Positions 25,120-35,819 of a DNA stretch of 64,000 bases are shown here, in pieces. The notes under the pieces are model-generated. The model was not told where the DNA came from, made no database searches, and saw nothing but the letters and a program-made list of their open reading frames with translations. How positions within the stretch are numbered: the stretch's first letter is position 1; each line of letters opens with the position of its first letter. The stretch is taken from positions 932,501 through 996,500 of the forward strand of contig OZ017799.1 of the NCBI GenBank assembly GCA_963969395.1, given 5' to 3'. This DNA comes from Pseudoscleropodium purum. Taxonomy: Eukaryota > Streptophyta > Bryopsida > Hypnales > Brachytheciaceae. Made by a program: the position numbers and the translations under genes.

Positions 25120-25800
25120 CCCCGCCTGGGATCGATCGACAGGAGTATCAATTCAAGGTGTAAAGAAACACTGAAGGAGTGAGTGGACCCTCTTCACGTT
25201 GGAGTTTGGACTTTGGAGACCTCGCTCCCTCCCTCGCTCCGTCTTTTGATCCCCTGCTTGCTAGATCTGACAACACCTACATTATTGGTTCTTTCCAAAT
25301 CCTGCCACTGCCGTCAGCCCCGCAGTCCTTGTTGACTGTACATATTTAGTAATGCGAACATTACTGTTGATGGTCGTCTGCAACAAGCCCAGTTTGAGCA
25401 GTTTAGTAGTACCGAGTCTTTCTCGCTTGGAACATTTCCTTGGACATCGATCAGTACATGATCACCTCTGCCAAATCCACTATTTCCAGGTGCCTAATCT
25501 GGATGTATCTCTTCAGCTTTTCTTTCCAGCAATTTGCAGATGCAAGAAGGAAACTGGCAAAAGCTTGATCGGTCCTTCGTTAGTTGCCTTTCGGCTGTGC
25601 ATGATTGATCGATGAGAATTGGGGGGGGGGGGGGAAGGAATTTTCAGCTTTTCGATCTCCCGGCCCTGCCTGCCTGCCGCCGGCCGGCCGGCCGGCCGGA
25701 AGGACTTGTGCTGTTTTTTTTTTCCTCTCTTCAAATTTTGGCTCATGTGAAGTTGAAACTGTGGAGGATGCTTGAACCGTTATTAGGGACATGATCCCCG
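25120..25800. other. GC-richer island with G14 and CCGG runs, no gene recognised
   Basis: Carries a run of 14 G near 25621-25634 and five CCGG units in tandem near 25680-25700, both unusual here. Frames are open in places but show no domain, start context or splice partner. It could be an old gene remnant or a leader; this is not supported further. Confidence 0.4.
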
Positions 25801-25984
25801 GCGTCTCGTGTTGTCAGACTCCTGTTTCCGGCCAGCAAGTTCATCTCCAACAACAGCACAGTTTGGTGGCAAGTACTTAGCGAGCTGGTGGAAGAAATCG
25901 CGACTTGGCCAAGTGGCTATGGCCACGGATCTGGGAATGGCAATCCCGTCTACCTTCGCTTTTAATTATTGTTTACAGACTCCC

Positions 25985-26600
25985 ACTTTGACTGTTCTCC
26001 CAATGCAAAACACCCTCCTACATATTAGTTTCCTAAGAATGTTTAAGACTAACCTCCCAATGAAAGCCCACTCCTAAATATTGGTTAAAACGCTTAAAAC
26101 TAATCTCAAAATGAAAGCCCTCTCCTAAATATTGGTGAAAACTCTTAACCCCTGTGCGTGCGTCAGAGCGGCTGATGTTTGGATGCTGAGAAACAAGGAT
26201 CTGTGGACTACCATGTTCATCAAATATTATAATCTCGAAATCCGCACGGCGGATTCCCTTATAAATTTCAGATTTGCACTCATGAGTAAGTTGGCTTCAA
26301 ATATGAACCGTGAAAATTTCAATTATTGAGTAATTTTGAAATTATTCCAAGTTTTTTAAATCCAGGAAAAAATATTCCTCACTCTGTGACGCACAGTGGT
26401 TAAAACTATTCTCATAATGAAAAGCCCACTCATACATATTGGTTAAAACTTTTAAAACTAATCTCCCAATAAAAGGATCCTCCTACATATTAGTTAAAAG
26501 GCTTCCAACGGAATTCCCAATGAAAGCAAACTCCTGCAGATATTAGTTAAAATGCTTCGAACTAATCTCCAAACGAAAAACACACTGCTACTTACATAAA
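25985..26600 (+). repeat. Tandem array of about 60-bp units, split by a MITE
   Basis: Units of the form 'ctcccaatgaaagcccactcc', 'tacatattagttaaaa', 'gcttaaaactaat' occur about three times at 25985-26148 and about three and a half times at 26400-26600. The two halves continue one register: removing 26149-26399 plus one TTAA rejoins a normal unit. Confidence 0.85.
26149..26399. mobile_element. TTAA-flanked MITE (piggyBac-like termini), 251 bp
   Basis: TTAA stands on both sides (26145-26148 and 26400-26403). The left end is CCCCTGTGCGTGCGTCAGAG; the complement of the right end is CCACTGTGCGTCACAGAG. A TTAA target duplication with ends starting CC is typical of piggyBac-superfamily elements (family knowledge). 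It has no transposase and sits inside the tandem array described for this region. Confidence 0.8.
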
Positions 26601-28230
26601 CTTATTAGTAACAATGCTTGAAGTTGGACGCCAAGACGATCCTCTGCCTGCCTTGCTTCCTTTCCCAGAGGACGATCCTCTCAGCCCCAGTGAAGCCACG
26701 AGCAATCTGGCAGCAGTGGCCATGCCCCCTCTTCCCACGTATTGCAACACATGGCTTCAAGCGGTACAAAAGCCGTGGTACTCACTTAGTCTCACCACAA
26801 CTGCAGCAGTAATTAAGCTTACATAAGCGCTCTCCACAAGCAGCTGCCAGTTCCCCAGCGGCCCAGCCCCCCGTCCAGGCAGCAAGCCAGCCGGCCAGCC
26901 AGCCAGAAAGAAGCCTCCCACATCGGTCGCCAGTGCCGAATGTGTGTCCAGCGCCAATTGTCAGACCCCTCCAGCTAGTGTACAGTCCCCCTCCCTCGTT
27001 TGGTAAATCAGGGGACTAGGAATGTCAGAAAAGTCCCCCTCCCACCTAGCTCACGTTGGACCTAGATCTCTGGAGCTCATTCCTTTCGATGCATTATGGA
27101 GTTGGTTGGGGGGAAGTGATCGAATGAGAGGGCCCAACTGAAGGACGGGAGGATTCGGCTTTCAGTTGTGAGCATGGTGGTGTACGAGTTCTACCTCGAG
27201 ATCTGTTGCTAGCTTTAGCTTTGGGGAGGTGCATCAAGTCCGCAAGCTTGGAAATCGGATAGGCCTAAAGATGGTGGACATTATTGACAGACCCGACCCG
27301 GGCTGTCTGCGTGGATAGACAGCATCCGGCCATGCAAACGTACGAACTTCAACTTACATTTACAGCGTCTCTGTCGCTGCGCTGGTGCGGTCATGGCGCT
27401 GGTGCAGCAGATTGGATAGCGACGCTTGCAGGACTATGCTTAGCTTTGGCTTTTCGTTGTTGAAGATTATGCATTTGGTACCCTGGGTTTTCCTGTTCAC
27501 GGCAATAAGCAAGCCCAAACAGACAATGGTGGTGACTGGTGAGCTTCGAACTAGTATTTGTTAGTTTGTGGCCAGGCTCCATTGAAGGGATCTATTGTAG
27601 GAATGAAGATTCAGACATGCTTTGGGCAACGACTGGTTTCGACAAAGAGGGGATGGATTGCATGCACGTATGATACAGTTTGGACCTGTGACATGGTGTC
27701 GTTCCTGTAGGTAGAGACTGGCAACGCCATAGCTAGCCTGCGACGAATATTGTGTGCTTGTTTGCACTTTGGGGGAGTCAGAGTTATGGCTATCGCTATG
27801 GCTGGGGCTATGGCTATGGCGATTCCTACTGTGAAGCTTCATTCGGGCTGCAATTAGTGAAAACGACCACGTGAGTAGCTTGCAGGCGGCGATCGAAATG
27901 GCGATCGAAATGGCGATCGAAAATGCTTGGTTAGTGCAAAACCAGAGGTCTTCACAGTGACAGAGAGTTGTTGACGATGTGGGCATGCCGAAGGATGGCT
28001 AATTCGTCTACCATCAGGTGGTCCCGATTATCATGTGGTTTGAGCAGTGCAATTGAGGAGGAGCGACATTCATGCGGTAATGAAATTGTCAGGGTAAGTG
28101 GCGAACACAGGGATGGCCTATAGATCTTGTAATTGGAATCAAGCGCCTTGCGATTAAGGCTATTGGGAAGGCTGACATGAGAGTCTCAAGGAAGTAAGGT
28201 TAAGGGAGCTGGTTAGGGTTTCGTGTCACC
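26601..28230. other. GC-richer 5' flank of the IQD-like gene
   Basis: Moderate GC without a supported exon. Holds small repeats: CCGGCCAGCCAGCCAG at 26890, (GCTATG)n-like sequence at 27780-27820, and three 12-bp GATCGAAATGGC units at 27891-27925. Probably promoter and leader of the gene starting at 28231. Confidence 0.4.
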
Positions 28231-30219
28231 ATGAAGAAGAAGACGACGTGGGCGGCTTCCGTGGTGAAGAAACAACTGCAAACCTGCTGCAAGCACCAGA
28301 CGTTTTCTCTCGAAACCACAGAGCGCGACGACTGCACTTCCCAAGGCGGCGCCTTCAACTCCCCTTTGCGCGTGCTCCACATCTCTTCACCCATCCGGGA
28401 GACTCCCGACAACCCAGTCCTTCAACGACGCAAGTCCTTCAACGTCTTGCACGGACGCAGCCTGCTCACCACCCCGGAGCCGCTCACGCCGTTTCGCAAG
28501 TCGGTGGAATCCGCTATCCCGCTCTGCAGATCGTCGTCGACGTTCAAGTCGCAGCGGCTGCAGAATGTGAAATCGTCCTCTCCGGAACTTCCCACGCCTG
28601 TCACGAAGCGCAAAGTGGTAATGCACAAGTCGGGTCCTTTGCCGGTGTTGCAGCAGCTGCTGCGCGGCGGGCAGCAAGGGGGGCTCGTCTCGTCGCCATT
28701 GCAAGTGAGGAAACAGCTCTCGGGGCCGCTTCTGGGAGGACGGCCACCGTCGCCGAAACTATCCGCGGGGCCGTCGCCACAACCACGAATTCTGAAAGTG
28801 AAATTTTCGCCCACTTCAAAAGACGCTGTCAGCAAGCTTTCGGCGCTTTCGGCACTTTCGGCGCCTGTCGAAGCGACTCCGACGATTGCGCTTGTGAAAG
28901 TGAAGAAGCTCATCACTCCGAGAGATTCCCCAAGTTCGAAAACGGAAGGCTGTCTACCTCCTCCTGCATCCTCGTCGTCACCGGAGTTTGCAGTGAGACG
29001 CTCGACTGAGACTGTCGGTGAGCTTCGTGGTGAACAATGCGGGAATTTGAATGTCAAAGAAGAGAATGTCAGGGAGGAGAGTGGCGAGAAGAGCACGGGT
29101 TACGTGATTGCGGCGGCGGTGAAGATTCAGGCGGCGTATCGTGGTCATCAAGCGCGAAGCAAGTTCGCGATTCTGCGAGAGAGCTCGACCCCAAGTGAAG
29201 AGTTGGAGGAGTTGGAGGACGAGGAGGACGAGGAGGAGGTTTCTAGCGAGTTGTCGGTAGAGGAAGCGCCTTCGATCAGCACGCAGATGTCCCGTACCGA
29301 CCCGCAGAAGCAGCGTCGGAATCCGCCGCCGCGCGTGAACAAGGGCTGGAACGGCAGCCTGCGATCGGCGCAGGATCACCAGGCGCTTCTTCGGAGTCGG
29401 CAGGAGGCGGCTATGAAACGCGAGCGCGCAATGGAGTACGCGCTTTCCAGACAGCGATGGCGAACAAGAGGACCTGCTTCCAAAGGCTGGATCACCGACG
29501 ATCGCGTCCCGGATAAGCCCGGGTGGGTGCGCAACTGGCTGGAGCGCGCCACGCGTATGAGCAACCAAAACTCGCAGAACCGCGTTTTCAACAACGAATT
29601 CGAGCCGCCTGTGAATCCTCCGCCTGAGAGCGAGAGCTTGTCCATGAAGAGCACGGTGGGCATGTGCACCACCGACATCGGCAGCGTGGAAGTGAACCTT
29701 GGGTGGCCTCTTTCGCTGCGCCAGCAACACGCCGCGGGGTTGTTGCAATCCGCCATCCCTGCGCCACCACTGCCAGTGCACGATCCCTCCCCGCCGCCAC
29801 CTCCCCGAAGATCAAATGCAGCAGACAAGATAAAAAAACACAAATTCGACGAGCAATTCCAGCAGGAATTCAACGAGTTTTCGACCTCCAGTGACGTCGT
29901 CACGAGTGAAGAGTCTGTCCGTCCCGAAGTGGTGGAACGGAGGCACTACCGTGACCACAGTGACGACCGGGAGAGTGTGGGCAGCTGCGAAGGTCCTGTG
30001 CTTGCAACGAAATTGCTGTCGCCCGTCGTCGTGGCCACCAAACCACGGGTGCATCAACAACTGCACAAAGTCTCGAATTCAAACTCTTTAAAAGAAGCTG
30101 CCAAGCTGCGGGAGAAGATGCAAGCGCTTCACCCGCAGTCGCAGGTGTCGGTGGCACTTTCGGATGGCAATTCTGCGGATACCACGGCGGCATCTGTGCA
30201 GCGGCCTACTTGGCGATGA
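28231..30219 (+). CDS. IQD: IQD-like (IQ67-related) calmodulin-binding protein, single exon, 662 aa
   Basis: One uninterrupted frame of 662 residues. The start (MKKKTTWAASVVKKQL) has the basic, Trp-containing character of IQD N-termini. One clear IQ motif, AAVKIQAAYRGHQARSKF, lies at about residues 294-312 and should bind calmodulin. A block at about 384-443 (RQEAAMKRERAMEYALSRQ, then GWVRNWLER) matches the conserved stretch that follows the IQ67 domain in IQDs. Between them is an acidic run (residues 323-340), and a proline-rich stretch lies near 510-528. Oddities: typical IQDs have three IQ motifs and an intron inside IQ67, while this gene has one motif and no intron. IQDs generally act as calmodulin-linked scaffolds at microtubules, membrane or nucleus; the role here is inferred. 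A divergent IQD relative is the alternative. Confidence 0.82.
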   Translation: MKKKTTWAASVVKKQLQTCCKHQTFSLETTERDDCTSQGGAFNSPLRVLHISSPIRETPDNPVLQRRKSFNVLHGRSLLTTPEPLTPFRKSVESAIPLCRSSSTFKSQRLQNVKSSSPELPTPVTKRKVVMHKSGPLPVLQQLLRGGQQGGLVSSPLQVRKQLSGPLLGGRPPSPKLSAGPSPQPRILKVKFSPTSKDAVSKLSALSALSAPVEATPTIALVKVKKLITPRDSPSSKTEGCLPPPASSSSPEFAVRRSTETVGELRGEQCGNLNVKEENVREESGEKSTGYVIAAAVKIQAAYRGHQARSKFAILRESSTPSEELEELEDEEDEEEVSSELSVEEAPSISTQMSRTDPQKQRRNPPPRVNKGWNGSLRSAQDHQALLRSRQEAAMKRERAMEYALSRQRWRTRGPASKGWITDDRVPDKPGWVRNWLERATRMSNQNSQNRVFNNEFEPPVNPPPESESLSMKSTVGMCTTDIGSVEVNLGWPLSLRQQHAAGLLQSAIPAPPLPVHDPSPPPPPRRSNAADKIKKHKFDEQFQQEFNEFSTSSDVVTSEESVRPEVVERRHYRDHSDDRESVGSCEGPVLATKLLSPVVVATKPRVHQQLHKVSNSNSLKEAAKLREKMQALHPQSQVSVALSDGNSADTTAASVQRPTWR

Positions 30220-31120
30220 TCTCAATATCATCTCTGCCACAACATTGTTTCTACTTCTGTGGAAGCTTCTGCGACTTTTGGTCGTTGGCGCCCATGCCTT
30301 GCCAATTGGTCAACAACACTATCATTGGCGTCTGGTTTTAATTGTTCGTGAATGTAGGTGTGCTTGTTTTCAGATCACTTGCAAGAGAAGGTGTCAACTT
30401 GATCGACAGCATTAGGGTTTCACGGACGCCATGTCGGTCGAACTTGAATGTCCCTGTGAATTTGTGCCCCTTTCAATGTGCTGCAGGCGATGCTATCCCG
30501 CAGCAGCTGGCTTTCGGATAAACTGTTGTTGATTGATCTTTCTTGCCATGAATTAGCTAGTATTAGGTGCCATTTTTTAGGGTTTGGTTGCCTCTCCCAG
30601 TCAACCATTGACACTAATAGTTTCTTTCCTAGGATTTGTACATTAGAAACTATTCTTAGTAGCTACTGAAGCTGAAGATCATTTGTTCTCTGCGACATTT
30701 TTGGAACGTGACAATTACTGACCACCGTCAATATCGTCTTCCCAGCGCATGGTATACTGATGGTCGATTGTAATATTTTCTTATTGATGATGATGTTCGT
30801 GTCCTCGGGTTGCACTCGGTCGATGATTTTGGAATGAGCACGACATGTTGCTCACACGATTGCATTTGACCTCCCCTCCGTCGTTTAGTTTCACTGCTCG
30901 AAATTCCTTTTCCTTCTTTCATATGTCGGAGCATTCAGATTAGAATGTTTGGTTTTCAAACACTCTTGTTTTTCAAGTCAATTCTAAGGTGTCGATCGCA
31001 CAATTGCCTAGCAAACGTAGCCATCATACGACACAAGCATAGGACGTATCAACTGGAGCAGTCAGGGTTTTGAGACAACCTTACAACCTTACAACCTTTA
31101 GGGTTTAAGGCGCATGTTCG
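30220..31120. other. Spacer between IQD-like and methyltransferase-like genes
   Basis: No exon recognised. Probably the 3' untranslated region of the first gene and promoter of the second. A short AAACCCTA-like telobox variant (tttagggtttaagg, about 31097-31110) lies just before the second start codon. Confidence 0.45.
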
Positions 31121-33373
31121 ATGGGCGCCGTAGCGAAGGACCCCCAGTTGCCATCCTTTTACGAGCTCTTGCATCGATTCTCCCTCTTCGATTCTTCCGC
31201 ATCCTCTAGATGCGATGTACAGGTCTCGCATTGATTTTCCTCCAGCACCTCACTCCATTCCATTCCACTACACCTGCGTTTTTCCGTTCTCCAGCTTTTC
31301 CAAACATGATTGACGATTTTAGGGTTTGTGGGGTTGGCTAGATTGGATCGAATGGCTCCGTGTTCTGCAACTGCCAGGGCTGTGTCGGATGGCGTGACTT
31401 TGTGGAAGGTCGGGACCCATCTGACGCCCACGTTAAGTACGAAGTCTTCACTCGGGAGCACGTTGCCGGACTGGCATGCTACTTGCGGTATATTTGCCAA
31501 TTTTGCCGCTTACTTGTTCTGGTCTCTTGGCTTTGCTCCAGAGGTTGTTGCACTGGAGATTGCTTATTTGAGTACGTTTCCGAACTCGTTTCTGTGACAG
31601 GGCGAGAGCTGCTGAGTACAACCTCTCCGTCATGGAGGTTCTTGAGGTATGTTAGTGCGTGAGGATGTGAGGATGTGCGGAGGATGTGAAAACATTGATT
31701 TAAGGGGTGTCATTCTAACTTCATTCTTAATCCCGTATCTCTTCGGCACAAGAAAATGGAAGGTTAAGGGTTTAGGGTGGCAAGCCTTTTTTATGCTGTC
31801 ATTTTGTCGTCCGTAGGTCTGTTAAGGGTGCATAACTTCATCTTTTCTTTCATCTTATTTCGAGTCTGCATTAATTCTGAGCCCCAATTTCATGTCATTC
31901 ATGCAAACCTTCATGTGGAGGTTTCAAGTCTCTTTTGAGAATTGCTGCTTCAACTATGAACTAGATTTTCGCTAGTTTGTTGAAAGTCATATTTGGAAGA
32001 TTTTGAAGAAATCACGCGTTCCCTATTCATCATGATGAGAAAATCAACTGACTGCGCGGTGTGGTCAGGTGGGTGCAGGCAGTGGTCGACTTTCCCAACA
32101 CCTCAACAGATCCCTGTCTCGTCTTTTTAATGAGAACCAGGTCAGATTTCACACATTATTCGTTTTTTTGTCTTGTGCTTAGAGATTTGAGCTGCTGTCG
32201 CGTTATGATTTGTATTTTGCTACCCCAGGATTTAAAGTCTTGTCATATCTAAGTAATCACACTAGCCAGCCCATTCTGTGCCAGCAAGAGAGTCTTGTGG
32301 TCACACATTATTCACACTGTCGTCATACCCAATTCTCAAGGTGGCGACCGATTTGCAGGGTCCTGTAGTGAGGGTGATTGCTACAGACAGTGGGGCACGT
32401 GGTCTCAATGGACCCGCAGTAAAGGACGAGGACGCCATTCATGCAATAACTAGACGAAAACCACATATTATCATCTCATCATGGATGGTGTGGCCATGAC
32501 CCAGCTTCCTGTTCACTTCCTTACAACTTGGCCTTCACACATGTTTCAAAGCTTTTTCTGCCTTCTGTAACTTCTGGTTTCTGGTGGTCACGTTGAGTCT
32601 GAAAGCATTACAATAGTCGTGTGGAAAGTAAGGAATGCGCAATCATCAAGAACAGGTTGTGATTGTATCCTAATACATTTCCATGTTGTAATTGTCAGCC
32701 GAGAGGCATCGACTGGACAGCGCACATGAGAGCTGAACAATCTGTCTGCGAGTACATACTTATTGGAGAAACAGTAAGTAACCCTTCTCGGCGATCTATT
32801 CTCTTCATTACGCAACTGAATTTTCAGCAAACTGTTGCAAAATTTAAGAACTGATTATACGTTTAAAGGTCAAGAAAGGTGTCTTACTAACCGATTACAA
32901 CCACTCCCTCTGACAATACTTTTCAGGACAATGGAATATGCGGGTGTCCCTGGCAGACATGGGGCTCCTCTTCTACATGGGACTGCTGGAGTGATAGTGA
33001 TGACAGCGACTCAGATAACAGCAATCCACAATCAGAAGCGAATGCCCTCGATCACCGTAGTGAGACCACACTAGCTGCATTTCGGAGAGAGCCTCTGGAA
33101 GGATTACCGATTCTTCCCTTAACTAATAATCAGCAGTCAGAGATACCTTCAGTTTCAAATAGCTGTTGCATGATTCATAGTAAAACCTTGGTTATGACTG
33201 AAGAAAACCAGGGATCGTGTCGCAGAAGGACTAAAATAGAGAGGCCACAGTATGAAAGAGATGGATGGGAAAGAGTGGAACTAGACAGTCTCAGTAGAGT
33301 GCAGTTGTGCCGAACGGACGAGCGGTGGTCGACCAGTCGCCATTCCCATACCGTCTCTTTTCGAAAGAAATGA
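31121..33373 (+). CDS. Methyltransferase-like plant protein of unknown function, 7 exons, 332 aa
   Basis: Exons 31121-31222, 31378-31487, 31601-31646, 32069-32140, 32341-32487, 32699-32773 and 32927-33373 all have GT-AG borders, and their phases agree (999 nt including stop). The joined protein reads from MGAVAKDPQLPSFYELLHRF through a motif-I-like glycine loop split by an intron (VMEVLE/VGAGSGRL, residues 81-94), a second strand with acidic end (VVRVIATDSGARGL, 118-131), IIISSWM/PRGIDWT (154-166), EYILIGET (177-184) and CPWQTWG. The tail keeps a basic block (YERDGWERVELDSLSR ... HTVSFRKK). This arrangement resembles a SAM-methyltransferase fold and, from memory, a conserved uncharacterised plant family with SSWMP and EYxLIGE motifs; the catalytic activity is unproven. 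Exons 4-7 are the firmest; the exon 1-2 join (phase 0) is least certain. Confidence 0.85.
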
Positions 33374-33402
33374 GAGCTAACATGTTGGAGGATGCCATCG
33401 CA

Positions 33403-33446
33403 GGATTAGGGTTTAGGGTTTGGGGTTTTTAGGGTTTAGGGTTTAA
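33403..33446 (+). repeat. Interstitial telomere-like motif (TTTAGGG)n
   Basis: Several consecutive plant telomere units with a degenerate middle (gattagggtttaggg ... agggtttagggttta), 30 bp after the stop codon of the methyltransferase-like gene. Either part of its 3' untranslated region or a telobox cluster. Confidence 0.85.
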
Positions 33447-35399
33447 TGTTAGTGAGTCTGGATAGTTTTGGAGAGAGACAGGGCTCTTGGTTTTGTTCTT
33501 GCAAGATTTGTATATAGAACATGGTGACCAGTGAGCTGTAAATTTGGTTGACAGATGTGAGGTCATGGAATTAGGGGTTAAGGTGACAACATTGATTTGT
33601 AATATTAGTGTGTGTGTGTTGTGTGAGGTCGCCTACAATATATGTGTCACTACTTAATTTCATTTTTTTGAAAATTGGTACAGTACAGTAATAGTTTAAC
33701 ATACACTAATTCAGTTATTTTACAAATAGTGTGATTTATGTAAATTAATGTTACACATATACTGTAAATAGGGCAAATCATTGAACATCTAATATTGTAT
33801 GAATAAGCATTTGAGACAAGTTCCTATTATTAAAGTGTTTTAGTGTTTTGTTGTGTTGGAAGTCAAAAGGGGAGGTAAGGGAGGCGACCCATTCCCGGCT
33901 AGTTAAGGAATTCAGCATATGTGCAATATGCATATGGTCATGGAGAAAATATGCTTGGGTAAAGAAATAGAAATGAGCAATGGAATTGTTGCAAGAAAGG
34001 GTGGTCCTATTTTCTATCACACTTCAAGTTGCTTAGTTTAGTTTGGCCATAACTTTTGAAGAATAAAGTTGATGTACTTGAATTTTTTATTTATGATGAC
34101 TAACTTGTTGATGAAGAGAATTCTTATTTTTCATAAATTTCCAAAAAACTTTTTATAATTAAATTCTAATTTAGCTAATTTGTCACACTTTGCGGTTTAG
34201 GGTTTTTTAGTACTGTGGAGTACCTATAATTGATGATATAGAGCTAAATTTGTGTGAGATATTCCCACATTAAAGATTCATGTGCCCATTGAAAAAAAAC
34301 TTAAAAAAACATTATCTTATGGTGTCTACATGTATGCAAACAAGGGGCCCTTGCTTGTACACTTTTGAAGAATAAAGATGGTTTTGGCTTAATTTTTTTG
34401 ATGAAATATGATTACCATGAAGTCTTCACTAATGGGAAATTTATATATATAAATATATTTTTTATCATGACTTTATATTTATTATTAATTTATACCTCAT
34501 TATATCTATTTTCTGTGACAATCTGGTTTTTTTTCCAAACAATAATATTTCAATACTTTCTAGTACTTATAGTTCTCAAAATAGTACTTTTAGTCGTTGG
34601 TTTTCTTAATCAATGGTTGAGATTGTTTAGTTTTGTAGTACTCATAATACTATACCACAAAAAGTCTATTTTTAGCAAAACACTACAAAAAATGGACACC
34701 CTTTCTTACAACTACCCAATGTTCTATATTTTTTTTGAATTTTCTCATGAAAAATGGAATTTCTGTGAATTATTTTCATGAAGATTTTGTCTTACACATT
34801 TCCGTTATGTAAGCTATCCCAATTCCAACTATAGGCAATAAAGAAAATTGACAGTATTTTATACCTATAAGTAATCATTGTGGTAGTCATAGAAGCGCTC
34901 ACTATGTATTTGAAAACTGAGATCAAAAGTAATGAATATGTACATTACTTATGAACAATTCATACACTTGATTTGAAACAACAGCCAAGTTCAGAGACGT
35001 TTGAAAACTTGGACCTCTTTGTTCCTACTCAAATACAAACCCTAAACCAAAACCCTGGAGCTCTCATCTCCCACCTGCTTGTCTCTCTCTGCTAGTCTAC
35101 TATGTTTTTTCTGCAATTTGTTGCATCGGCCATGTTGCTTGTAGTGGATATGCAACAAAGAAGGTTTGATGGTGGTTTTAGGGTTTAGGCATATGTGACT
35201 CTTATAGGGATTGTATAGGGGCAACATAATTTTGAAATGTATTGCCGGTGAGGTATGGCGCTCTATTTCTTAGGAGTTATGGTATAGAATTTTGTCCCCC
35301 CTCCATAGTTCCTACTGCATTGGCATTGGAGGTCGGAAGTATCACTGCAGAATTGGAGTTTTCAAGTTGCAACAATTGCGATGGATTTCAAGAATCTGC

Positions 35400-35690
35400 T
35401 ACTTACACTAGAAGAGGCAAATGCCACATTTGGGGTAGAGTAAGGCCCCTACGATTGTTGCCATCAAGGGAGGCACCTCCATCGACACTTGAGGGAGTGG
35501 ATACCACGTTAGGGGCGGAACAAGGCCCCCTATGATTATTGCAATTGGGGGAGGCTCCTTCGTTGGCATTGAAGGGAGCAGCCGACACATTGCAAGCGGA
35601 GTAGACCTCCTGTGCTAGCTATTATCAAGGGAGGCCACCTCGATGGTGTCAAAGGAGGTGGCGTGCTTGAAGTAGGGCCTCCACGCTTGC
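35400..35690 (+). repeat. Tandem repeat of about 72-80 bp, 3-4 copies, inside the transposon
   Basis: 'gaggcacctccatcgacac', 'gaggctccttcgttggca' and 'gaggccacctcgatggtg' start successive units near 35479, 35551 and 35632, each with an 'aggccccctatgatt'-like block. It lies between the left part of the transposon and the 3' end of the transposase. Confidence 0.7.
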
Positions 35691-35819
35691 TTGAATTAGA
35701 AGAGATAACCCACAAGCTATAACTTTGGCAGAAGCAAGCGGGTCCATCGATGTTGAAGTATCTTCTACGTTGTCATTACCATGGGAAGCCTGTTGTCTAC
35801 CATACCATAAAGTATGGGA

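Noticed and set aside
28422..29781. Long antisense frames over the IQD-like gene
   Set aside because: Shadows of a GC-rich exon; the sense frame has the IQ motif and conserved block.
34365..34781. 138-codon hydrophobic frame inside the transposon
   Set aside because: Phe/Leu/Ile-rich from AT-rich DNA, no family likeness, overlaps sequence shared with non-coding MITEs.
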